64,000 nt of DNA from Geomonas paludis (GTDB lineage: Bacteria; Desulfobacterota; Desulfuromonadia; Geobacterales; Geobacteraceae): assembly GCF_014193585.1 (NCBI RefSeq), contig NZ_BLXY01000002.1:868001-932000 (forward strand), in the 5' to 3' direction. The stretch's first letter is position 1, and each line of letters opens with the position of its first letter. The translations under genes were made by a program, and so were the position numbers. The notes under the pieces were generated by a model. That model was given only the letters and a program-made list of their open reading frames with translations, was not told the DNA's origin and made no database searches. Shown in pieces: positions 1 through 7,707 of this stretch.

Positions 1-345
1 ATTTTGGAACCGGCCCACCTCGGCCTTGTCGTGCTCGACAATCTTCTTCTCCAGCAGAGCGTAAAGGTACTCCAGGCGCTCTTTCTCGTTTATGCTTGCC
101 TCACTGAATTTCCCGTCCATCCTCTCCCCGAAAACGGCAATGAGGTCGTAGAGTGCGAGCATGTTTTTCTCCAGCACGGCGACTCGGTCCAGAAGTGCAT
201 CCGCCTCCCGATTCTGCATTTCGACGAGGCCGATTGCATGGTCAATCAGGTCGTTCACCGAGACATCTTTATGCCGCGCCATGCGGTTGATTTTTTCCAC
301 CAGCTCCCGCTCCAGGCGGGCCGTCAGCATCACCTTCGAGGACAT
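1..345 (-). CDS. Ribbon-helix-helix family protein, C-terminus beyond the window
   Basis: Reading the minus strand from the ATG at 345 gives an open frame of 115 codons that runs off the window start without a stop. The first ~45 residues (start MSSKVMLTARLERELVEKIN) match the ribbon-helix-helix pattern: a short beta strand, then two helices with the conserved small-residue turn (VSVNDLIDHA). The rest is strongly heptad-like and charged, so a coiled coil is likely. A good ribosome site (GGAGGTGG) lies just upstream. It follows the relaxase gene on the same strand; small RHH proteins beside relaxases usually bind oriT or repress the transfer operon. That role is inferred from position only. 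Confidence 0.7.
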   Translation of the reverse strand, partial: MSSKVMLTARLERELVEKINRMARHKDVSVNDLIDHAIGLVEMQNREADALLDRVAVLEKNMLALYDLIAVFGERMDGKFSEASINEKERLEYLYALLEKKIVEHDKAEVGRFQN

Positions 346-388
346 GAACCACCTCCTTTTTCCCGCCTAAGGGGCGCCGGCGGAAAGC

Positions 389-516
389 TTGCGATTTGGC
401 GCCAGCCAAACACGCGGTATCTGGAATATTTTGCCCAAGTTGGCGCCAGAGTTGCTAGCAAAACGATAGCAAACCGCAGCCGTGATAACGGCAGGTTGCG
501 ATTTGGCAGGGCCAAA
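389..516. promoter_or_regulatory. Iterated TTTGGC/GCCAAA inverted repeats (operator or oriT candidate)
   Basis: The 236-bp gap between the relaxase stop and the RHH start holds two 12-bp direct repeats TTGCGATTTGGC (389-400 and 496-507). Each opens an inverted repeat TTTGGC-loop-GCCAAA (395-410 and 502-516). A third TGGCGCCA core lies at 441-448 and a palindrome TTGCTAGCAA at 452-461. Such arrays are typical of RHH binding sites and of oriT regions beside MobF relaxases. No nic site can be assigned from sequence alone. Confidence 0.4.
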
Positions 517-581
517 GGCACTGCGTGAGGTGTGAAAGGAAAAAACCGCCGAGTGAAGCGAGGCCCGTCGCCTCTCTCAAC

Positions 582-3500
582 TCACCGCTCAAGCTTCCAT
601 CCGCCCTTCCTGGTCAGGGAAAGTTCCAGCTGCCGTCCGACCTCCTTGACCGCCGGAGTCGGGACGTTTTGTGAGCGCGGCAAAACCGGAGCCGGCGTCA
701 CCTTCGCCGCCTCGTTCTCCAACTTGAGCTTCACCTGCAGGCGCCCAATTTTCTCCTCCAGATTCTTAAGCTGCTCCACCCGCTCCTTACCGTTCAACTG
801 AGGGCTCTTCGTCCTCGCCCTGTCGACCTCGATCATGGGATTCAAGGTGGAGCTCTTCACGTCCACCTGCTGCACCGCCTGGGAAAACCTTTCCAGGGAA
901 TTGGTGAAGACCCTCGTCTCGAACCGGGCGCGGGTGAGTGTCACGTTGAGCTCGTTGTACGTAGAGCGACCCGGTGGTTCCACCGTCACCTTATCCCCCT
1001 CCCCGTCCATGCCGCGACTCTCGGGCTGCAGGCGCATGGGAGCGTACATGATGCTTTGATCTACCGTCGCGCCCTGGCTCTTGTAGATAGTGACCGCGTA
1101 GGCGTGGTCAACGAAGCGATATTTACTCAGATCGATCTCCACATCCCGCCCGTCCAGGTCGAGGCGCATGCGCCCCGATGCATCCACCTCCCTGACCACT
1201 CCAATGGTGCCGTTCTGGAGCTTCAGCTTCGAATCGTTTCTGAGCAGCACCACCCGGTCGCCGACTGCAAAGTACCGCTCCTCTTCACGAAAGACGGTGG
1301 TGCGCCCGGACATCTCGGCGGCAGGGAAAATCTTGCACACGGTCTTAGTAACACCGCGATCCTCCCCTTTCGACGAAACAAAGCTGTAGCTCACCTCTAC
1401 TTGGTTGCTGTTTCGGTCCAGAGAGGTCACCGTCCCCTTCGTATTCAGGCGCGCCCCCCACGGTTCCACCCCACCGTCCTCCCGGATTCTACCGTCGAAG
1501 TGAATGATGTCGCCCACGCGGTATGTCTCCACCGTCACCCCCTGGCGCACCGGTGAGAGCACGAGAAAGGTGTTCCCTTCCCCGATCTCCCCGGCCTTCA
1601 CCCGGGCCTCGCGGATCTCCCGGTTCAGCAGCTTGCGGGACGCGTTGGTCGTGGTTACCAGGAGCAGTTCCTGGGGCTGGCTGGCACGCTCCGGCATCGG
1701 CGACGGCTTGCGGGTCTCTCCGAGGTAGTAGTCGACCACCTCGCGGTGCAGATCTGCAGGGTCCTCCCTGACCACGATCCGCCCTCCTTTCTCGAGGAGG
1801 GCCATCGCCTCCCGTGCGTTCTCGGCGAGCGGCCGGTCCTCCCGGTTCAGCGCCTTGGCGATCTGCAAAAGTTCCGGGTTGCGCTGCCTCAGGATCTCGG
1901 AGAGACGGACCTGGTCCACCTCCCCTGCCTCCTGCAGCTGGGGCATCAGGTTCCCCGCCTGGATCCCCTGCATCTGCTTGGCATCCCCGAGAAGGTGGAG
2001 CTTCACGCGGACCCCGGAGGCCTGCAGTTCATGGATGACGGACAAGAGCGAGTCCGCCTGCCTGGCTCCCAGGAACCCCGCCTCGTCCACCCGGAACACC
2101 ACCTGTCCCGACGCCCCCTGCGGCATGAGGATTTTTTCACCCGCGACCACTACCATGGGCGGCTCGCCGTTCGCCCTCTGTAGGGCAAATTTGGAAGCCG
2201 GATTGGCCTTCTCGAAACTGTGGAGGGTGCAGGCGGGCCTCCCGGTGGCGTCGGCGAGTTCCTTGGCCGCCTTCGCCGTGTAGGCGAGGTTCACCGAGAC
2301 GTGCTCCTCCCCCCTCGAACGCAGCACATCCTCGTTGAAGCGCTCCACGTACTTGAGGGTCGAGGTCTTGGCCGTGCCGGGGTCTCCCCTGGTCACGAGG
2401 CAACCCCGTTCCCCTGCGATCTCCAGGCGCACCTCCCTACGCTGCCCTTCGGTGAGCTTTCGCTCCCCCGCCAGGAAGCGCTCCACCTCGTCCGCCGGGA
2501 CAACGCTCCTGAACTCGGGGAGCGCCTTGATCCGCTCCAGGTTTCTTGCCTCGAGGTCGACCATCTCGGCCGTGGTGCAGAACTCCCGCCCCCTGTGGTC
2601 CTGCCCGAGCAGTACCAGCCCCGGCGTGCCGCCGTCGATGGCACTGTTCAGTGCCTCGACACCGTGTTCTCCCCCCGAGATGCGGACGGCCTGGTCCAGA
2701 AGCCTCGCCCGCTGCAGCACCGCCTCGTGCTCTGTCATCTCCCGCACAGCTAGATCTACCACCCGCTCGGCGGGGACCGGTTCCAGTTGGGGAATAGACA
2801 CTGCATGTGCCTGCTCCACCTCCCCCTTCACCTCCCTCATTGTGGTGCCGCAGGCCGTAAAGCCGTTCTCGAAGAGCCGGTCTACGTCCTCCTTCAGGAT
2901 CTCCCGTTTGGGATCTCGGGTCTCGAGCGCAGCCATCTGCCAGAGTCTTCCGTGCGAGACACCCGGGAACTCCCCGGCGGCCGTCCAGGCCTTCACCTGC
3001 TCCTTGATCTCTTCCCTTCGTGACGAAAAGTGCTCAACCAGCGAGCGCGGCACTCCGGAGAGGTGCAGGTACATCCGGTCCCGGTCCTCAACCTCGACCC
3101 CGAACCCGCGCACCCTCAACTCCACGGCAAGCGCCTGCCGGTACAAGAGCCCCAGCGAGAGCTGATCTTTGTAGATGCGGTCCGGCTCATTGGCACGCCA
3201 TTCACCGCTGGGGATCCTGGTGGCGTTGATGATGAAAACGTGCGAGTGAAGCTGCGGGTCGATGTTGCGGGAGGTGGCGTGGTCGAATTTCGCCGCAACC
3301 ATGATCTCCCCGCTTTTTACCACATCCGAGGGGCGGTAGTGGCAGTAGTGGACTTCGATGTGCTTTAAAACCGAGGCCACCGCCGCATCATGCGCCTCCT
3401 TCACCCCCTCTACCCCGGCGACGTAGGCGATGGAAACAGACTTTGGAGCCGAGAAGGTGCAGTCGTTCCCGGCCCGGCGCGTCTCCACGATCTCCCCGGT

Positions 3501-3731
3501 CTCCGGGTCCCTCATCGGCCTTGAGCGCACCAGCACGCCGCCGTCCGGTGCCTTCCCCGCACAGAGGAGACGAAACTCCTCCTCCCCGACCTGCCCCGAG
3601 AGCCCCAGGGCTGCGGCACCGGAGCCACACCAGGAACTGCACCCGTCCTCCGTCCCCCGGATGTAGTAGTCCTCCCTGGAGAAGTACCCCGTTGCCTGGC
3701 CTGCAGCCATACCTTCGGAGAGCGACATCAT
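582..3731 (-). CDS. MobF-family conjugative relaxase/helicase (TrwC/TraI type)
   Basis: About 1049 aa. The N-terminal relaxase domain has candidate catalytic tyrosines at ~16 and 22-23 (YFSREDYYIRG) and the three-histidine metal site H151...H162-x-H164 (DPQLHSHVFI). A RecD-like helicase domain follows: Walker A GDPGTAKTS (~449-457), a Walker B-like VFRVDEAG, and late motifs YKSQGATVDQ and NVTLTRAR. The C-terminus looks coiled-coil. It would nick oriT, stay linked to the 5' end through tyrosine and unwind the transferred strand. I chose the ATG at 3731 over the upstream TTG at 3836 because GGAGG lies 6 nt before it and the domain begins there. No other transfer genes are in the window. Confidence 0.9.
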   Translation of the reverse strand: MMSLSEGMAAGQATGYFSREDYYIRGTEDGCSSWCGSGAAALGLSGQVGEEEFRLLCAGKAPDGGVLVRSRPMRDPETGEIVETRRAGNDCTFSAPKSVSIAYVAGVEGVKEAHDAAVASVLKHIEVHYCHYRPSDVVKSGEIMVAAKFDHATSRNIDPQLHSHVFIINATRIPSGEWRANEPDRIYKDQLSLGLLYRQALAVELRVRGFGVEVEDRDRMYLHLSGVPRSLVEHFSSRREEIKEQVKAWTAAGEFPGVSHGRLWQMAALETRDPKREILKEDVDRLFENGFTACGTTMREVKGEVEQAHAVSIPQLEPVPAERVVDLAVREMTEHEAVLQRARLLDQAVRISGGEHGVEALNSAIDGGTPGLVLLGQDHRGREFCTTAEMVDLEARNLERIKALPEFRSVVPADEVERFLAGERKLTEGQRREVRLEIAGERGCLVTRGDPGTAKTSTLKYVERFNEDVLRSRGEEHVSVNLAYTAKAAKELADATGRPACTLHSFEKANPASKFALQRANGEPPMVVVAGEKILMPQGASGQVVFRVDEAGFLGARQADSLLSVIHELQASGVRVKLHLLGDAKQMQGIQAGNLMPQLQEAGEVDQVRLSEILRQRNPELLQIAKALNREDRPLAENAREAMALLEKGGRIVVREDPADLHREVVDYYLGETRKPSPMPERASQPQELLLVTTTNASRKLLNREIREARVKAGEIGEGNTFLVLSPVRQGVTVETYRVGDIIHFDGRIREDGGVEPWGARLNTKGTVTSLDRNSNQVEVSYSFVSSKGEDRGVTKTVCKIFPAAEMSGRTTVFREEERYFAVGDRVVLLRNDSKLKLQNGTIGVVREVDASGRMRLDLDGRDVEIDLSKYRFVDHAYAVTIYKSQGATVDQSIMYAPMRLQPESRGMDGEGDKVTVEPPGRSTYNELNVTLTRARFETRVFTNSLERFSQAVQQVDVKSSTLNPMIEVDRARTKSPQLNGKERVEQLKNLEEKIGRLQVKLKLENEAAKVTPAPVLPRSQNVPTPAVKEVGRQLELSLTRKGGWKLER

Positions 3732-4089
3732 GAGGAACCTCCACTTGGCTGGCCTGTTAGGACCTTGGCCATCGCAAAGGTTACCAGAGGATAAAAGTTT
3801 GAGAACAGTGGCTTTTAGTAGGCACAGCCCCGACAAAATTAGCTTGATAAGGAAATCTCTTTAATTTAAAGTGCCAAAACATCGTGCAACGGAGCGGGGA
3901 CACGATCAGGGCTCACCCACATGTGGTCGTTGCGGACTTACGGGCTACCACTTTTGGGTATTTGTGGGTGTTTTTGTGGGTGTAAGCGGGGCGACTAGGA
4001 GCGCGAGGGGCACCTTCGGCAGCAAGGCAGGGGCAGGGTTGGGCACTGGTATGAGCTTGAGATAGACCTTCATAGGCGGCCTTAAAAAG
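3732..4089. other. Intergenic region without a convincing gene
   Basis: 358 bp between the divergent relaxase and the AT-rich gene. An open frame at 3871-4065 (plus) has no ribosome site or recognisable domain. A short GTGGGTGTTTTTGTGGGTGT tandem lies near 3964-3984. Promoters for both flanking genes are expected here but I cannot place them. Confidence 0.4.
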
Positions 4090-5187
4090 ATGAATGAACT
4101 ATTCAATTTTAATTATTTCAGTAGAGCAGAACGCGACTCAATGGATCTGCATAAGGTTGATTTTAGCAAGTATTTAAGTCAGTTATCTGACAAGAGCCGA
4201 AGGGACTCGAAACCTTCACATTGCTTTTATTGCCGAGAAAAAAATAACAGATTTTGCAACTCTCACTCAGTACCAGCCTCTTTCCTTAAAAATATCGCCG
4301 TAGATGGAAAAGTCTTTACTACAAATGTAATCATAGACTTGCCAATACTAGAAACAGAAAAGGGTGTAAACAGTTCTGGAACATTTCAAATAATCTGCAG
4401 AAAATGCGACAGCGAAATATTCAGAGAATACGAAAATGCTAGTAACTACGAAAACATGCCTACCGATAAAATGCTTGCTCAAATCGCCATGAAAAATCAT
4501 TTAAGGAATATCGGGAAAAGGCTTTTCGAGAAATCACTTTATGAACATGCGATTGCAGAATTGGGAAATAGACTAGGCAAGCAATATGCTAATATGTACT
4601 TTAAAGAAATGTTAAATGTAAGCAAAATCGACTTACTTGATTACATTAGAGATTTTAAAAAAGCTAAAAAAGCAATAGAGAAGGAATGGGAGAATGAGTA
4701 TTACTTGTTTTTTTATGAGAGGTTGGAATATGTTGTTCCTATAGCTTTTCAAGGAGAAGTCTGCTTAAACTTTGACTTTAACGGCAACACCATAAATGAT
4801 GTTTACAATAAATCTAAGCATTACAACCTACAATCACTGCACATTGCAATTTTCCCTATGAAATCTTATAGCATTGTAATGTTGTTTATAAGCAAAAACA
4901 GCAATCGGCTTAGACAATTTTATAAACGCTTTAACTCGCTAGAACCTAGCGATAAACTCTCAGTTGTAAACTACATTATCTTAAGTTATTCAGAAGATGT
5001 GTTTATGAGCAAAAGCATTCATGATAGGCTAGTAAATGACGAAGAACTTAAAAGAATTGTTGGTTTAACTACAATTCATTTTGCTGACTCTCCGATCAAA
5101 AACAATGATCATCTAGAGCACCACTTCAATTTGTCTGACAGACACAAGACACCAAACTTCCTTTTAATGCATCACGATAATGTCTAG
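4090..5187 (+). CDS. AT-rich hypothetical protein with HNH-like zinc motif
   Basis: 365 aa, not assigned to a named family. Residues ~40-130 carry a treble-clef/HNH-like layout: CFYC, then FCNSHSVPASFL, then CRKCD about 60 residues later. In HNH proteins the SH-x-x-P segment supplies the histidine of the beta-beta-alpha-metal fold, so a nuclease is possible; a catalytic second histidine/asparagine is not clear. The remainder is helical with many Lys, Asn and Tyr. Base composition is far more AT-rich than its neighbours and no good ribosome site precedes the ATG, both fitting recent transfer. It sits between the relaxase and a Shedu-type gene, so a defence role is an inference from context. 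Confidence 0.55.
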   Translation: MNELFNFNYFSRAERDSMDLHKVDFSKYLSQLSDKSRRDSKPSHCFYCREKNNRFCNSHSVPASFLKNIAVDGKVFTTNVIIDLPILETEKGVNSSGTFQIICRKCDSEIFREYENASNYENMPTDKMLAQIAMKNHLRNIGKRLFEKSLYEHAIAELGNRLGKQYANMYFKEMLNVSKIDLLDYIRDFKKAKKAIEKEWENEYYLFFYERLEYVVPIAFQGEVCLNFDFNGNTINDVYNKSKHYNLQSLHIAIFPMKSYSIVMLFISKNSNRLRQFYKRFNSLEPSDKLSVVNYIILSYSEDVFMSKSIHDRLVNDEELKRIVGLTTIHFADSPIKNNDHLEHHFNLSDRHKTPNFLLMHHDNV

Positions 5188-5336
5188 CTTAAGACTGTCG
5201 GGACCATTATTTTACTAGGCTACCGGGCCGGGTATTGCAATATTGATAACTGTGGGCAAATGATGCCCAACCAGCAGTGACACCCAGTCTCCGCTACGCA
5301 CCGCCGGCGCCCTTGTGACGTTAGTCAAAGGAAACT

Positions 5337-6293
5337 ATGACTCGAATTGAAGGTCGTTTAGGAAAAATTTTGAAGAAGAAGCCAACGGTGGTCACGCGCG
5401 CCGTATTCTGGAAGATTCCACACAATACGGAAAAGGAAGATATCCACCTAAAGCTGGGTCGCTATAAGAAACCAAAAGACTTCCATGGCGAGGAGGAACC
5501 TGAATCATTACATCCTAAGAGCGAACTGACGCTTGACCAGGAAGAGTTCAGGTCATTAATCGACTTCCTGCAAGAAAATTACGAACCGTTCCGTCAAGGC
5601 GTGAAGGCATTCATTCCACTTGATCGTCCGTTCGATTCGGAGAATGCTAAACAGATCCGAGCGCTCTTTTCACTCCCGAACAAGCGGGCCCTTATTAAAT
5701 TCGTCCTGGACAATGAAGTCATTCCACAGGAATTGGCTGCCGGTTTGCGGCAAGCCCGTCGAGCGCGTGCGGTTCTCGAATTCGAGAGTATGCTGAATCA
5801 GAATCACCGTGAAGATGTATGGCAGCAATGGTTTCAGAGCAATAGCTGGGTGCTGGGGAGCCAATTTGTTCGTATCCTCGACGAAAGACACATCGACACG
5901 CAGCACATCTCAGACTTCCTCATGGAAGCGTACGACGGCTTTCTTGATGTTGTCGAGATTAAACGTCCTGAAGGAGGACTGACTTTCTGGTCGTCTACTC
6001 TCGATCACGGCAACTACGTTCCCTCGACCGACCTTACAAAAGCAATTACCCAAGCTTCGCGGTACATTTACGAGATCGAGCGGGAAGCCAATAGCATCAA
6101 ATTTTTACAAAGAGTCGGGGGCGTGAAGACCGTCAAGCCACGTTGTATTCTAGTTTTCGGCCGATCAAATAACTGGAACGCCCAACAAGCAGAGGCCTAC
6201 AGAATCATAAACACCAGCTTCCACAATCTGACCGTCCTCACCTACGATCATGTTCTTGCGCGCGCACGCTGCATTAGTGGCATTGACGCCTAA
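5337..6293 (+). CDS. Shedu-type anti-phage protein (DUF4263, SduA-like)
   Basis: 318 aa. The C-terminal half (~150-300) matches the DUF4263 domain of Shedu defence proteins, a PD-(D/E)xK nuclease. Visible features are EDVWQQWFQSNSW (the EhxhQxhhxxN-like helix), a conserved Asp at ~193 (HISDFLM), D204-x2-E207-I-K209 (the ExK motif), and Q239 in ITQASRYIY. The N-terminal ~140 residues are variable, as usual in Shedu, where they sense or regulate. Shedu acts as a single-gene system, so no partner is needed. A purine-rich site (AAAGGAAA) precedes the ATG. It lies next to a relaxase and an AT-rich gene, a typical mobile defence setting. Confidence 0.8.
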   Translation: MTRIEGRLGKILKKKPTVVTRAVFWKIPHNTEKEDIHLKLGRYKKPKDFHGEEEPESLHPKSELTLDQEEFRSLIDFLQENYEPFRQGVKAFIPLDRPFDSENAKQIRALFSLPNKRALIKFVLDNEVIPQELAAGLRQARRARAVLEFESMLNQNHREDVWQQWFQSNSWVLGSQFVRILDERHIDTQHISDFLMEAYDGFLDVVEIKRPEGGLTFWSSTLDHGNYVPSTDLTKAITQASRYIYEIEREANSIKFLQRVGGVKTVKPRCILVFGRSNNWNAQQAEAYRIINTSFHNLTVLTYDHVLARARCISGIDA

Positions 6294-6370
6294 AAACCAA
6301 GAGACAATACAAGAGTAGTCCGCTAGCTGCAAGTTTCTTTTAATGGAATGTGATATAGGAGTTACTAAAG

Positions 6371-6505
6371 GTGACAGAATACATCGTGGTGGTTCTTTTA
6401 GTCGTAATAGCGATTCTTCTTTTTAACATCCAGCACTTCTGCAAAGGCATTAAAAGAGACCTTTACCACCTTATTAATAAGCGTCCATACATTGACGATG
6501 AGTAA
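6371..6505 (+). CDS. Putative 44-aa single-pass membrane protein
   Basis: Starting at GTG 6371, the frame encodes 44 residues: a short acidic N-terminus, one strongly hydrophobic segment (YIVVVLLVVIAILLF) and a basic tail ending PYIDDE. AGGAG lies about 9 nt upstream. The hydrophobic then positive pattern predicts a one-helix protein with its C-terminus in the cytoplasm. No family was recognised. It follows the Shedu-type gene by 77 bp on the same strand; a functional link is speculative. Confidence 0.4.
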   Translation: MTEYIVVVLLVVIAILLFNIQHFCKGIKRDLYHLINKRPYIDDE

Positions 6506-6862
6506 TCGCATTAACAACCACTTCCGTAGACGCGGACGCTAACACAGCGGTCGACTTCCAACCGTTTCCTGATACGTGAAATCATACTCAAGTTTTGAGA
6601 TGATTGAGCTTCGCTCTCGACGGAAGGCCTGAAATCTTCTATAATGAATTAGTTGGGTGGGAGGAGTTAATGAACAATTTGCCAACTCGACTCATCATTT
6701 TCTGAAGCGAACCCGCTGAACTAATTAATTATTTATAATACAATATGGGTAACTACCCTCTGTTACAACTAAACACCTTCTGTAATTTAAGTTACTTGAG
6801 TGTAAAACCGTAATCCCATGTGCTCCGCCATTAACTGTCCCAACAACTTCTGTCTTTGACCA
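6506..6862. other. AT-rich intergenic region
   Basis: About 350 bp, AT-rich. It includes a well-spaced GGAGG followed by an 11-codon frame near 6670-6705, too short to support as a gene. No other coding or RNA signal was recognised. Confidence 0.4.
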
Positions 6863-6893
6863 AAAAGAGAGGATGATTATCCTCTCTTTTTTT
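6863..6893. terminator. Bidirectional intrinsic terminator
   Basis: Stem AAGAGAGGAT / ATCCTCTCTT around a GATT loop, with As before and a run of seven or more Ts after on the plus strand. It separates the plus-strand accessory genes from the convergent SDR gene and could serve both strands. Confidence 0.8.
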
Positions 6894-6955
6894 GTGCCAG
6901 AAACATAACGACGAGCTTCTACCCCCTTACCCTTCAGGTCGCGCTTTAACCGACC

Positions 6956-7687
6956 TCACGGCAGCATGGCGCCGAACTGCTGCTCGACCTCTCTCGGGGC
7001 GTTGAGCAGGCCGCGGTAAACGTCCTGGGACATCGCGTCCGGGAAGATGTACTCTTCGTCCTTCGCGATCCCGTCCAGGATGATCTTGGCGACCTGCTCC
7101 GGGGTGGCTTTGTCCATGTCCTGGCCGGCGGTCATCCTGGTGTCGACGGGGCCGGGATACACGCCGTACACCTTGACGCCGCGCGACGCGAGCTCGGCGC
7201 GCACGCCCTGCAGCAGGGAGTGGCCTGCGGCCTTGGAGGCTGAATAGGTGCCGTTGACGGGGAGGTTCACAAGCCCCAGGATGGAGCAGACGTTGGCTAT
7301 CGCCCCACTGCGCGCGGCCAGTACCGCCGCGAAGGCGCGGCACATAGAGAGGGTGCCGAGATAGTTCACCTTGATCTCCTGGCGGGCGGTTTCCAGCCCA
7401 TCCGGGTCGAGCAGGCTTTTGCAATGGTTGACGCCGGCGTTATTGATCAGCAGGTCCACATCCTGGCACTGCGCCGCGGCCGTGGCCACGCTGGTCTCGT
7501 GGGTAACATCGATCCTGAGCGCCACCACATGCCCCGGGTCGAATTTCGCCATCTGCGCCACCGCCTCTATGTTGCGCGCCGCCGCGTAGACCTTGGCTGC
7601 TCCACGCTCGAGCAACTCATTCACCAGCGCCCAGCCGATGCCGCCGTTGGCACCGGTAACCAGAACCACTTTTCCTGACACGTCCAT
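6956..7687 (-). CDS. Short-chain dehydrogenase/reductase
   Basis: 243 aa, a classical SDR. It has the Rossmann motif TGANGGIG (residues ~11-18), NNAG near 85, an active-site serine segment, and the catalytic Y-S-A-S-K-A (YxxxK) near 150. It would oxidise or reduce an alcohol/carbonyl with NAD(P); the substrate cannot be read from the sequence. It is the last gene of a MarR-FUSC-SDR run, 20 bp after the FUSC gene, with a ribosome site AGGAGAATG-like before the ATG. The context suggests turnover or export of small aromatic or toxic compounds. Confidence 0.85.
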   Translation of the reverse strand: MDVSGKVVLVTGANGGIGWALVNELLERGAAKVYAAARNIEAVAQMAKFDPGHVVALRIDVTHETSVATAAAQCQDVDLLINNAGVNHCKSLLDPDGLETARQEIKVNYLGTLSMCRAFAAVLAARSGAIANVCSILGLVNLPVNGTYSASKAAGHSLLQGVRAELASRGVKVYGVYPGPVDTRMTAGQDMDKATPEQVAKIILDGIAKDEEYIFPDAMSQDVYRGLLNAPREVEQQFGAMLP

Positions 7688-7707
7688 CTTTCATTCTCCT
7701 CTTCTAG

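Noticed and set aside
3871-4065. 64-aa plus-strand frame
   Set aside because: No ribosome site, no domain, low-complexity C-terminus; treated as intergenic.
6670-6705. 11-codon frame after a good GGAGG site
   Set aside because: Could be a leader peptide, but there is no downstream gene on that strand to regulate and the length gives no support.
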